This document shows positions 1 to 5,930 of a stretch of DNA of 9,860 nucleotides, piece after piece (the stretch's first letter is position 1; every line of letters starts with the position of its first letter). This stretch comes from Pseudomonadota bacterium (GTDB lineage Bacteria > Pseudomonadota > Gammaproteobacteria > Burkholderiales > Thiobacillaceae). Location of the stretch: the NCBI GenBank assembly GCA_021780975.1, contig JAJXXS010000096.1, positions 1 through 9,860 on the forward strand. Reading direction: 5' to 3'. The notes under the pieces are model-generated. The model was not told the origin of the DNA. It saw only the letters and a program-made list of their open reading frames with translations, and did no database searches. The position numbers were made by a program, and so were the translations under genes.

Positions 1-9
1 CGCGCCGTT

Positions 10-205
10 TTCAGGCCGGTCTCCGGACTTGCGCATGAAATTCACCGCCTTCCCGGAACATGTCCAGTGGCATGGTTGGCGAACCGTTGGGCGCTTACCG
101 TTGCGGGGGCAGCGCCGGATTAGGCACCGCGCTCTTTGCATGAGAGGCGCGCCGCACCGGCTTCCCGTTTAACCCGGCGGTGTGAGGTTCCGCCGGGCAC
201 CCGAA
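10..205 (-). ncRNA. Cobalamin (adenosylcobalamin-type) riboswitch
   Basis: On the minus strand this stretch carries the conserved parts of a cobalamin riboswitch in the right order. First comes a GC-rich hairpin (CCCGGCGG / CCGCCGGG) near 199-175. It is followed by TTAAACGGGAAGCCGGTGCG at about 172-153, then AATCC...GCTGCCCCCGCAACGGTAAG at about 121-96, then GCCACTGG at 71-64. Last is the B12 box AAGTCCGGAGACCGGC at 30-15. Outer bases TTCGGG (205-200) and CCTGAA (15-10) can close a P1 helix. Such elements bind B12 cofactors and turn off B12 uptake or synthesis genes by blocking translation or ending transcription. The controlled gene lies left of base 1 and cannot be named. The element starts about 10 nt after the stop codon of the upstream gene, so its promoter is either inside that gene or further upstream. 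The edges are estimated from the motifs. Confidence 0.93.
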
Positions 206-215
206 GGGCGCGATT

Positions 216-743
216 TTACCCGCCGCTCCCCTTCTGCACCACCCGCACGTAGAAACCGGCACGTTGTCCGGCCCGCGGGTTGATGGGGACCGCTGACAGT
301 GGATAAACCCCCGGCCCCAAACCGTGGGCGTCACGGCGCGTCAGTTCCAGCACGACAGGATCGCTCATGCCGGGTTCGGCCAGCAGGCGGATGCCCGCCA
401 CGCCGGGGCGTTGCGCTGCGGCTTCGATATAGAGCATGCGCGACAGGTCCGCCAGCAGCACGTCGAGCAGTTTGCGCAACGCTTCGCCATCAACCGGCCA
501 ATCGGCCACCAGCTGTGCGGCACCGTCGCGGGCGCCGGTTTGGAGAGACAGCGGATGGGTCAGGAAGGTGCGGATTTTCTCCGCCGCTGCCACGTCCTGG
601 GGCAGGTCGGAAAAGGTTGCGAGGTGAAAGCGGATAAGGTCGGGATCAAAGTGCAGGCCCGCCGGCCGCTCTTCCGGTGGGATACCCGCTTCCATGACAC
701 CTTTGGTTACAAAACGGGCGCGGATCATGTCGAGCAGATGCAT
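216..743 (-). CDS. Hypothetical protein, 175 aa
   Basis: I do not recognise this protein. It has no signal peptide, no membrane segment and no cysteines. Residues 84-110 (VDGEALRKLLDVLLADLSRM and onward) look like a long amphipathic helix. Residues 115-170 look like alternating beta strands ending in GFYVRVVQKGSGG. Composition and codon use are like those of clear genes in the window, which is why I take it as real and the overlapping plus-strand frames as shadows. The start is the ATG at 743-741, 17 bp after the stop of the gene at 761-1084; no strong ribosome-binding site precedes it, which suggests translational coupling with that gene. A later in-frame ATG (residue 6 or 17) is possible. 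The cobalamin riboswitch begins right after its stop codon, but it points away from this gene and does not control it. Confidence 0.7.
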   Translation of the reverse strand: MHLLDMIRARFVTKGVMEAGIPPEERPAGLHFDPDLIRFHLATFSDLPQDVAAAEKIRTFLTHPLSLQTGARDGAAQLVADWPVDGEALRKLLDVLLADLSRMLYIEAAAQRPGVAGIRLLAEPGMSDPVVLELTRRDAHGLGPGVYPLSAVPINPRAGQRAGFYVRVVQKGSGG

Positions 744-760
744 GGCAAAGAGTGGCTGGC

Positions 761-1084
761 CTAGAAGGGTTCGATGCGGGCCTCGTAACGATACACGATG
801 AGGCGGTAAAGCTTGCCACCTACCTGCACATGGGCGGACTCGCGCCGATCCAGGTGGATGGCCTCGCCGCCGCTGGCGGAAAGGGTGCGAAAGCCGAACA
901 GTTCGGCCTCGATGAGCCCCTGCAAAATCTCCCGCAACTCGGCCTGCGGCAGAGCATCGCCCGTGTTGTCGATGAGGTAGCAGGGCTTGCCGCGGCGGGT
1001 TTCCGCCCGCAGCACGCTGGCGTCAGCGCGCAGAGGATTGCTGGCGTCGAAATCCGCCAGGGGATCAACAAATTCAGATTGCAT
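761..1084 (-). CDS. Hypothetical protein, 107 aa
   Basis: An unrecognised small protein, starting MQSEFVDPLADF and ending VYRYEARIEPF. It is acidic and soluble, with no signal peptide or membrane segment. The visible pattern is a short Asp-rich N-terminus, then alternating strands and one helix (residues about 47-63, LPQAELREILQGLIEAE). The C-terminal half is strand-rich (HVQVGGKLYRLIVYRYEARI). I chose the ATG at 1084-1082 because the open frame runs far upstream only as an antisense shadow of zapA and the ZapB-like gene. The ATG also sits just downstream of a minus-strand -10-like element (TATACT, 1124-1119). It appears to form a two-gene unit with the gene at 216-743 and is divergent from the cell-division block. 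No function can be inferred beyond that neighbourhood. Confidence 0.7.
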   Translation of the reverse strand: MQSEFVDPLADFDASNPLRADASVLRAETRRGKPCYLIDNTGDALPQAELREILQGLIEAELFGFRTLSASGGEAIHLDRRESAHVQVGGKLYRLIVYRYEARIEPF

Positions 1085-1096
1085 GTTGAATCTGCA

Positions 1097-1126
1097 TTGA
1101 CCGGGCCGCGAAAGCCTCAGTATAGT
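1097..1126 (+). promoter_or_regulatory. Sigma-70-type promoter for the ZapB-like/zapA genes
   Basis: TTGACC (1097-1102) and TATAGT (1121-1126) are separated by 18 bp; each matches the sigma-70 consensus at five of six positions. The expected transcription start is about 1132-1134, at or next to the ATG at 1134, so the mRNA could be leaderless or nearly so. No Shine-Dalgarno sequence precedes that ATG. Confidence 0.65.
1119..1124 (-). promoter_or_regulatory. Possible -10 element for the divergent unknown genes
   Basis: Read on the minus strand, bases 1124-1119 are TATACT, a five-of-six match to the -10 consensus. It lies about 35 bp upstream of the ATG at 1084 and shares its TATA core with the plus-strand -10 at 1121-1126. 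No recognisable -35 hexamer is found 16-18 bp upstream, so this is only a candidate. Confidence 0.35.
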
Positions 1127-1133
1127 TGCGTCC

Positions 1134-1334
1134 ATGGAAGCCGAGCTCGAAGCCTTGGAAACTCGCCTGCAGCAATTGCTGCAAACCGTGCATGCACTGC
1201 GTGCGGAAAATATTTCCCTGCGCCAGCAGCTCGCCGCGGCGAGCGATCTCGAGAAACACCAGGGCGCCAAGATCGATCTCGTGCGCGAGCGCCTCGGCGC
1301 TCTTGCCGAACGCATTCCGGCGGACAAGCCATGA
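1134..1334 (+). CDS. ZapB-like small coiled-coil protein (TIGR02449 type)
   Basis: This 66-residue protein is almost wholly a predicted coiled coil. Leucines repeat in heptad style through MEAELEALETRLQQLLQ, then VHALRAENISLRQQL, then a second helix to residue 61. Its size, composition and place just upstream of zapA match the family annotated as TIGR02449, a ZapB-like group. E. coli ZapB joins ZapA at the Z ring and promotes FtsZ assembly; a similar role is inferred here from likeness and context, not shown. The ATG at 1134 has no ribosome-binding site but sits at the predicted transcription start of the promoter at 1097-1126. Its stop (TGA, 1332-1334) overlaps the zapA start as ATGA, implying coupled translation. 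The overlapping longer plus-strand frame that reads into zapA is rejected in its favour. Confidence 0.85.
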   Translation: MEAELEALETRLQQLLQTVHALRAENISLRQQLAAASDLEKHQGAKIDLVRERLGALAERIPADKP

Positions 1335-1627
1335 GCGGCCACAGCGTCGACATCACCCTGCTCGGACGCAGCTTCCGCGTCGCCTGCAGCAAGGACGAGG
1401 AACCGGCGCTGGCCGCCGCCGCTGTCTACCTGGACAACAAGATGCGCGAGATCCGCGAGCAGGGCAAGGTCATCGGCATCGAGCGCATCGCCATCATGGC
1501 GGCCCTCAACATCGCCCACGAATTGATCACCTCCGGCGGCGCCCAACAGGCGGCACAACGCGCCAGGATCGCCGAACTCACCCGTCTGGTGGATACCGCG
1601 CTAGCGGAGCAGGACACGCTCTTTTGA
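1331..1627 (+). CDS. zapA: Cell division protein ZapA
   Basis: This 98-residue protein fits ZapA, the Z-ring-associated protein that binds and bundles FtsZ in the cytoplasm. The N-terminal globular domain opens with the usual pattern VDITLLGRSFRVACSKDEE (residues 6-24), with LGR followed by a Cys/Asp-Glu segment. AAVYLDNKMREIRE (30-43) and the highly typical IERIAIMAALNIAHELI (50-66) follow. A C-terminal helix (70-95) would form the dimerising coiled coil. Length is close to that of other ZapA proteins. The ATG overlaps the stop of the ZapB-like gene by 4 bp, so both are probably made from one mRNA. The 6S RNA gene starts about 22 bp after its stop, the same order as E. coli zapA-ssrS-ygfA. 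Confidence 0.93.
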   Translation: MSGHSVDITLLGRSFRVACSKDEEPALAAAAVYLDNKMREIREQGKVIGIERIAIMAALNIAHELITSGGAQQAAQRARIAELTRLVDTALAEQDTLF

Positions 1628-1638
1628 GCCCGCTCTGC

Positions 1639-1644
1639 TAGACT
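1639..1644 (+). promoter_or_regulatory. Possible -10 element of the 6S RNA gene
   Basis: TAGACT lies 6-7 bp before the expected 5' end of 6S RNA (about 1650). No convincing -35 hexamer is seen at the right distance, so the call rests on the -10 and its position. Confidence 0.4.
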
Positions 1645-1649
1645 AGCAT

Positions 1650-1832
1650 CTCCCCTGCGGTGTTCGAGGACGGCCGCTCATTCTCTGAACCAATGCATGC
1701 GTGCAAGGTTGCGGCAACATCCGGCGCGGGTGTGCGCGTGACACGTCTCATGTGCCCGAAGCGCCTGCCGCCGCGACCATCTTGAACCACCGGTTCAAGA
1801 GTACGCGGCCGTCACGGCACAGGCGGGGGAAT
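1650..1832 (+). ncRNA. ssrS: 6S RNA
   Basis: 6S RNA binds the housekeeping RNA polymerase holoenzyme by mimicking an open promoter and lowers transcription in stationary phase. The call rests on position between zapA and the cyclo-ligase gene, a length near 183 nt, and structure. The ends pair in a terminal stem (CTCCCCTGCGGTG near 1650-1662 with CACAGGCGGGGGA near 1818-1830). The 3' half carries the hallmark hairpin TCTTGAACC-ACC-GGTTCAAGA (1780-1800), a perfect 9-bp stem closely matching the CTTGAACC / GGTTCAAG hairpin of E. coli 6S RNA. The 5' half shows the expected bulged arm around 1663-1715. Exact ends are estimates. Only about 19 nt separate its 3' end from the fau start, so the primary transcript probably runs into fau and is then processed. 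Confidence 0.9.
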
Positions 1833-1851
1833 TTTCGGCACTGCCCATAAT

Positions 1852-2436
1852 TTGATCCAGGACAAAATCTCGCTGCGGCGCCGCTTCCGTCAGGCGCGTG
1901 CTGCACTCCCCCCTGCGGCGCAGCGTTCCGCTGCGCGCGCTGCCCTACGCATCGCACTGCGCCAGGGCCTGCTGCTCAGGGGCCGGCGCTGGGGCTTTTA
2001 TCTCCCGGTGAACGGTGAATTCGACGTGCTGCCGCTTATCAACCAGGCACTGTGGATGGGCAAGCAATGCTATTTGCCGGTGATCCCCCGCCGCCCGGGC
2101 CGGCCGCTTGGTTTCGTGCGTCTGGATGGCCGCCAAGGCATAGGAAAAAACCGCTACGGCATCGCCGAGCCGCACGGCCGGCGGGTGCCGGCACGCCGGC
2201 TGGAAGTGCTTGTCCTGCCCCTGGTCGCGTTCGACGATGCCGGCCATCGTCTGGGCATGGGCGGGGGCTATTACGACGCCACCCTGGCGCATCAGCGCCG
2301 CACGGGTTGGCCCAGGCCCTGGCGCCTGGGTCTGGCCTATGAATGCCAGCGCGCTGAAACGCTGCCTGCTGAGCCCTGGGATGTTGGCCTGAACGCCCTG
2401 CTCACGGAAGCGCGCCTGCGCCGCTTCCGCGCCTGA
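1852..2436 (+). CDS. fau: 5-formyltetrahydrofolate cyclo-ligase (MTHFS)
   Basis: This cytoplasmic enzyme converts 5-formyltetrahydrofolate to 5,10-methenyltetrahydrofolate using ATP, returning a dead-end folate to the one-carbon pool. At 194 aa it has normal family length. The N-terminal basic helix ISLRRRFRQARAAL (6-19) fits the family start. GFYLPVNGEFDVLPLI (48-63) corresponds to the substrate-side segment. The signature VLPLVAFDDAGHRLGMGGGYYD sits at 121-142, with the phosphate-binding GMGGGYYD. The end carries the usual LPAEPWDVGLNALLT. The likely start is TTG at 1852, since no in-frame ATG or GTG lies between the 6S RNA and the conserved N-terminus; there is no good ribosome-binding site. 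Placement behind ssrS matches E. coli ygfA. It ends 10 bp from the stop of convergent livF. Confidence 0.93.
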   Translation: MIQDKISLRRRFRQARAALPPAAQRSAARAALRIALRQGLLLRGRRWGFYLPVNGEFDVLPLINQALWMGKQCYLPVIPRRPGRPLGFVRLDGRQGIGKNRYGIAEPHGRRVPARRLEVLVLPLVAFDDAGHRLGMGGGYYDATLAHQRRTGWPRPWRLGLAYECQRAETLPAEPWDVGLNALLTEARLRRFRA

Positions 2437-2446
2437 GCGCCAAGCC

Positions 2447-3157
2447 TCACGCCTCGCCCAGGTAGGCCGCCCGCACCGCGGGGTTGGCCGCCAGTTCATC
2501 AGCCGGGTCAGCCAGACCGACGGCGCCATTTTCCAGCACGTAGCCGCGCTGGCACAGCTTGAGCGCAAGATGCGCGTTCTGCTCGACCAGCAGGAGGCTC
2601 ACCCCGCGCTGGATGATCTGGCGGATGATGCCGAACACGGTCTGCACCATGACCGGAGCCAGCCCCATGCTGGGCTCGTCGAGCATGAGCAGGCGCGGCC
2701 GGCTCATGAGGGCGCGCCCGAGCGCCAGCATCTGCTGCTCGCCGCCGGAAAACAGGCCGGCCTTCTGGGTCTTGCGTTCGGCCAGCCGCGGCAGCAAGGC
2801 GAACACTTCTTCCAGGTCACTTTTCACGGCCTGGCGGTCGCGCCGCACATAAGCGCCCATCTGCAGGTTCTCCAGCACGCTCATGCGCGGAAAGATGCCG
2901 CGCCCCTCCGGCACCAGGGTCAGCCCCAGGCGCGCAATGGCATGGGCCGGCTGCTGGCCGAGGCTGCGGCCATCGAAGTGTATGCTGCCGCGACAGGGCA
3001 GCAGCCCGGCAATGGCCTTGAGCGTCGTCGTCTTGCCTGCGCCATTGGCGCCGATGAGGCAGACCGCCTCGCCCTCCCCCACCTGCAGGTCGAGTGCGCG
3101 CACCGCCTGGATGCGGCCGTAGGCCACCTGCAGCCGCTCCACGCTGAGCAGCTTCAC
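2447..3157 (-). CDS. livF: Branched-chain amino acid ABC transporter, ATP-binding protein LivF
   Basis: One of two ATPases that power the importer from the cytoplasmic side. The protein has 236 aa, very close to E. coli LivF. Walker A is GANGAGKTT (36-44). The Q-loop region reads LVPEGRGIFPRMSVLENL, with Glu84 in the typical LivF VPEGR form. The signature is FSGGEQQMLALGRAL (136-150) and Walker B is LLMLDEP (156-162). The H-loop region reads LLLVEQNAHLAL, where the usual His is Gln/Asn, as is common in LivF. The GTG at 3157 is chosen because GGAGG at 3169-3165 sits 7 nt upstream and the frame then opens with MKLLSVERLQVAYG. It overlaps the livG stop by 4 bp (GTGA). It is the last gene of the operon, and no terminator is visible before convergent fau. 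Confidence 0.95.
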   Translation of the reverse strand: MKLLSVERLQVAYGRIQAVRALDLQVGEGEAVCLIGANGAGKTTTLKAIAGLLPCRGSIHFDGRSLGQQPAHAIARLGLTLVPEGRGIFPRMSVLENLQMGAYVRRDRQAVKSDLEEVFALLPRLAERKTQKAGLFSGGEQQMLALGRALMSRPRLLMLDEPSMGLAPVMVQTVFGIIRQIIQRGVSLLLVEQNAHLALKLCQRGYVLENGAVGLADPADELAANPAVRAAYLGEA

Positions 3158-3918
3158 GGCAATGCCTCCGTCCCCAGATAGGCGGCAACCACCTTGGGAT
3201 CGTCGCGGATTTGAGCTGGCAGCCCTTCGGCAATCTTGACGCCGAAATCCAGCACCATGACGCGGTCGCACAGCTTCATCACCAGACCCATGTCATGTTC
3301 GATCAGCAGCAATGTGAGTCCTTCCTCGCGCAGCCCCAGAAGCAGTTCGCGCAGGCCCTGTTTCTCGCTCGGATTCATGCCGGCAGCCGGTTCGTCCAAG
3401 GCCAGCAGCTTGGGCTCAGTGGCGAGCGCGCGGGCGATCTCCAGACGGCGCTGGTCACCATAAGGCAGATGCTGTGCCAACGCCCGGCTATGGCGGGCGA
3501 TGCCGACGCGCTCCAGCAAGGCGTGGGCGCGCGCGCGGCTGTCCATCTCTTCGCGGCGGGTTGCGGCCGTGCCCAGCACGGCCCCGAGGACACCGCTGCG
3601 GGTCCGGGCATGGCGCCCCACCATGACGTTCTCCAGAGCCGTCATGTTGCCGAACAGGCGGATGTTCTGGAAGGTGCGGGCCATGCCCAACGTGACCACT
3701 TCGTGGGGAGCGCGCCCCACCAGCCCGGCGCCATCGAGCTCCAGCGTCCCTTTGTCGGGCGCATACAGGCCCGTGAGGCAATTGAACAAACTGGTCTTGC
3801 CTGCGCCATTGGGTCCGATGAGCCCGAAGATCTCTCCGCGTCCCACCTCGAAATCGACCTCGGACAAGGCCTGGAGGCCGCCGAAGCGTTTGCACAGGCC
3901 CTGGGCGCGCAACATCAT
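3154..3918 (-). CDS. livG: Branched-chain amino acid ABC transporter, ATP-binding protein LivG
   Basis: The second ATPase of the importer, 254 aa, which is the usual length. Walker A is GPNGAGKTS (35-43). The Q-loop is ARTFQNIRLFGNMTALENV with Gln84. The ABC signature has the LivG form LPYGDQRRLEIARAL (151-165). Walker B is LLALDEP (171-177), followed by AAGMNPSE, and the H-loop His208 lies in LLLIEHDMGLVM. LivG and LivF act as a heterodimer under the LivH-LivM channel. The start is the first of two tandem ATG codons (3918-3916), and it overlaps the livM stop as ATGA. No clear ribosome-binding site is seen, so translation is likely coupled to livM. The second ATG (3915) would drop one residue. 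Confidence 0.95.
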   Translation of the reverse strand: MMLRAQGLCKRFGGLQALSEVDFEVGRGEIFGLIGPNGAGKTSLFNCLTGLYAPDKGTLELDGAGLVGRAPHEVVTLGMARTFQNIRLFGNMTALENVMVGRHARTRSGVLGAVLGTAATRREEMDSRARAHALLERVGIARHSRALAQHLPYGDQRRLEIARALATEPKLLALDEPAAGMNPSEKQGLRELLLGLREEGLTLLLIEHDMGLVMKLCDRVMVLDFGVKIAEGLPAQIRDDPKVVAAYLGTEALP

Positions 3919-5012
3919 CGGCGCGCGTCGAACAGGCTGGCCTGTTCCTGCTCAGCGACTTCCCCGGTGGCGGCAAACTCGCGCTGGCGCCGACGTGACG
4001 GCCACAGGCCGGCGGGGCGGAACAGCATCATGAGCACCAGCGCCAGGCCGAACAGCAGCATGCGCAGATCGGCCGGGTCCACCACCACCCTCCCCAGCAG
4101 GTGGCGCTGCCAGTCGCCCACATAACGCAGGGCCTCGGGCAGCGCGGTAAGGAGCACGGCGCCGAGTATGACCCCGGGAATGTTGCCCATGCCGCCCAGC
4201 ACGATCATGCACAGGATCATGATGGACTCCATGAGATTGAACGATTCCGGGCTGACGAAGCCTTGAAAGCTGGCGAACAGTCCGCCCGCCAGCCCACCGA
4301 AGGAGGCGCCCATGGCGAAGGCCAGCAGCTTGACGTTGCGGGTGGGGATGCCCATGGCCTCCGCCGCCACCTCGTCCTCGCGTATCGCCACCCAGGCGCG
4401 CCCGATGCGTGAGTTTTCCAGGCGCAGCGAAACAAAAACCACCGCCAGCATGCAGAGCAGGAAAAGGTAGTAATAAAGCACGGTGCTGGGAACGTTCACC
4501 CCCAGGATTTCCTGTCTGCGCCCGAGCGAGAAACTGCCGAGATGCACCGCATCAATGGCGGTGATGCCCTGCGGCCCGTTGGTGATGTTGACCGGCGCAT
4601 CCAGATTGTTGAGAAAGATGCGGATGATCTCGCCGAAGCCCAGCGTGACGATGGCCAGATAATCGCCGCGCAGGCGCAGCGTCGGCGTTCCCAGGAGGAT
4701 GCCGAACAGGGCTGCTAGCGCCGCGCCCAGTGGCAGGACAGCCCAGAACGGCCAGTGTATTCCGAACTGGGGCGAGGCCAGCAAGGCATACAGGTAGGCG
4801 CCCACGCCGTAGAACGCGATGTAGCCCAGATCCAGCAGACCGGCATAACCCACCACGATGTTGAGGCCCAGCGCCAACATGGCGTAAAGCAGGGCGAAAT
4901 CCAGCACGCGAACCCAATAGGGACCGAGCAGGCCATCCAGAGCGAATGGCAATACTGCCAGACCAAGTGCCAGCGCCAGCGCGGCCAGCCAGGCCCGCTT
5001 ACGCGCGTTCAA
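3915..5012 (-). CDS. livM: Branched-chain amino acid ABC transporter permease LivM
   Basis: Inner-membrane permease, 365 aa, that pairs with LivH to form the translocation path. It is strongly hydrophobic with several membrane helices: about 8-25, 35-55, 58-80, 88-108, 178-197, 228-250, 262-292 and 316-332. Typical BPD_transp_2 segments are LALGLNIVVGYAGLLDLGYI (47-66), RLRGDYLAIVTLGFGEIIRI (113-132), the cytoplasmic coupling loop IGRAWVAIREDEVAAEAMGI (203-222) and VLGGMGNIPGVILGA (271-285). It ends in a charged cytoplasmic tail. Two starts compete. GTG at 5018 lies only 1 nt from the run GGGGGAG (5026-5020), whereas TTG at 5012 lies 7 nt from it, a normal spacing, so TTG is preferred; the difference is two residues. 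The gene overlaps the end of livH by 14 bp and livG by 4 bp. Confidence 0.93.
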   Translation of the reverse strand: MNARKRAWLAALALALGLAVLPFALDGLLGPYWVRVLDFALLYAMLALGLNIVVGYAGLLDLGYIAFYGVGAYLYALLASPQFGIHWPFWAVLPLGAALAALFGILLGTPTLRLRGDYLAIVTLGFGEIIRIFLNNLDAPVNITNGPQGITAIDAVHLGSFSLGRRQEILGVNVPSTVLYYYLFLLCMLAVVFVSLRLENSRIGRAWVAIREDEVAAEAMGIPTRNVKLLAFAMGASFGGLAGGLFASFQGFVSPESFNLMESIMILCMIVLGGMGNIPGVILGAVLLTALPEALRYVGDWQRHLLGRVVVDPADLRMLLFGLALVLMMLFRPAGLWPSRRRQREFAATGEVAEQEQASLFDARR

Positions 5013-5922
5013 CCACACGCTCCCCCAGCAAGCCCGACGGACGGAACACGAGCACGAGAATGAGGACGAAGAAAGCGAACACGTCCTGGTAGTTGCTGCC
5101 CAGAAACCCGTGTGTAAGCGGGCCGATGTAGCCAGCACCGAGGCTCTCGATCAAGCCCAGCAGCAGCCCCCCCAGCATGGCACCGGCAATGTTCCCGATG
5201 CCGCCCAGCACTGCCGCGGAAAAAGCCTTGAGCCCCAGCAGAAACCCCATGTAGTAATGCGCCTGGCCATAATTGGCCGCCACCAGCACGCCTGCCACCG
5301 CCGCCAGGGCGGAACCGATGGCAAAGGTCGCCGCCACCACGCGGTTCACATTCACGCCCATGAGTTGCGCCACAGGCTGCGACTGGGCGATGGCCCGCAT
5401 GGCGCGCCCGAGCGGCGTGCGCTGGACCAGCAGGGTGAGCGCCAGCATGAGCAGCAGGGTGGTGGCAAGGATGATGAGTTGCACGTCAGTGACATGCGCG
5501 CCGAGCAGGCGATGCTCGCCTTGCGGAAACACCGGCGGAAACGGGATGTATTGCTTGCCCCAGATCAGCATGGCGATATTCTGCAGCAGGATGGACATGC
5601 CGATCGCGGTGATGAGCGGTGCCAGGCGCGGGGCGTGACGCAATGGGCGATAGGCAAAGCGCTCGATGGCAAGGCCCAGGCACATGCACACCGCGATGGC
5701 GGCGAGCATCGCCAGGAGGATCAGCGGCAGCGCCGGCAGTCCCGCGGCAAGACCCATGCCGATGACGCTTATGGCGACCATAGCGCCCATCATGGTGATC
5801 TCGCCATGGGCGAAATTGATGAGCTCGAGGATGCCGTACACCATGGTGTAGCCCAAGGCCACCACAGCATAGATGCTGCCCAGAACCAGGCCGTTGAATA
5901 TCTGCTGCGCCAGGATATCCAC
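4999..5922 (-). CDS. livH: Branched-chain amino acid ABC transporter permease LivH
   Basis: Inner-membrane permease of the importer, 307 aa, matching the usual LivH length. The N-terminus MDILAQQIFNGLVLGSIYAV leads into the very typical GYTMVYGILELINFAHGEI (24-42). Further marks are RLAPLITAIGMSILLQN (99-115), the cytoplasmic loop GRAMRAIAQSQPVAQLMGV (172-190) that docks on the ATPases, AFSAAVLGGIGNIAGAMLGG (233-252) and the C-terminal RPSGLLGER. It begins with GTG at 5922, 8 bp after the stop of the binding-protein gene, and lacks a Shine-Dalgarno sequence, so it is probably translated by coupling within the operon. Its end overlaps the start of livM. Confidence 0.94.
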   Translation of the reverse strand: MDILAQQIFNGLVLGSIYAVVALGYTMVYGILELINFAHGEITMMGAMVAISVIGMGLAAGLPALPLILLAMLAAIAVCMCLGLAIERFAYRPLRHAPRLAPLITAIGMSILLQNIAMLIWGKQYIPFPPVFPQGEHRLLGAHVTDVQLIILATTLLLMLALTLLVQRTPLGRAMRAIAQSQPVAQLMGVNVNRVVAATFAIGSALAAVAGVLVAANYGQAHYYMGFLLGLKAFSAAVLGGIGNIAGAMLGGLLLGLIESLGAGYIGPLTHGFLGSNYQDVFAFFVLILVLVFRPSGLLGERVVERA

Positions 5923-5930
5923 AATGTGCG

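Noticed and set aside
752..1627. A 291-codon plus-strand open frame covering zapA and the region before it
   Set aside because: Only its last 98 codons are ZapA. The upstream part overlaps the ZapB-like gene in another frame and lies antisense to the gene at 761-1084; the ATG at 1331 is the right start.
2437..2446. A shared bidirectional terminator between fau and livF
   Set aside because: Only 10 bp separate the stops and no stem with a T-run on either side was seen there.
3211..5063. Plus-strand open frames opposite livG and livM
   Set aside because: They are antisense shadows with no domain likeness; the minus strand holds full-length, motif-complete transporter genes.
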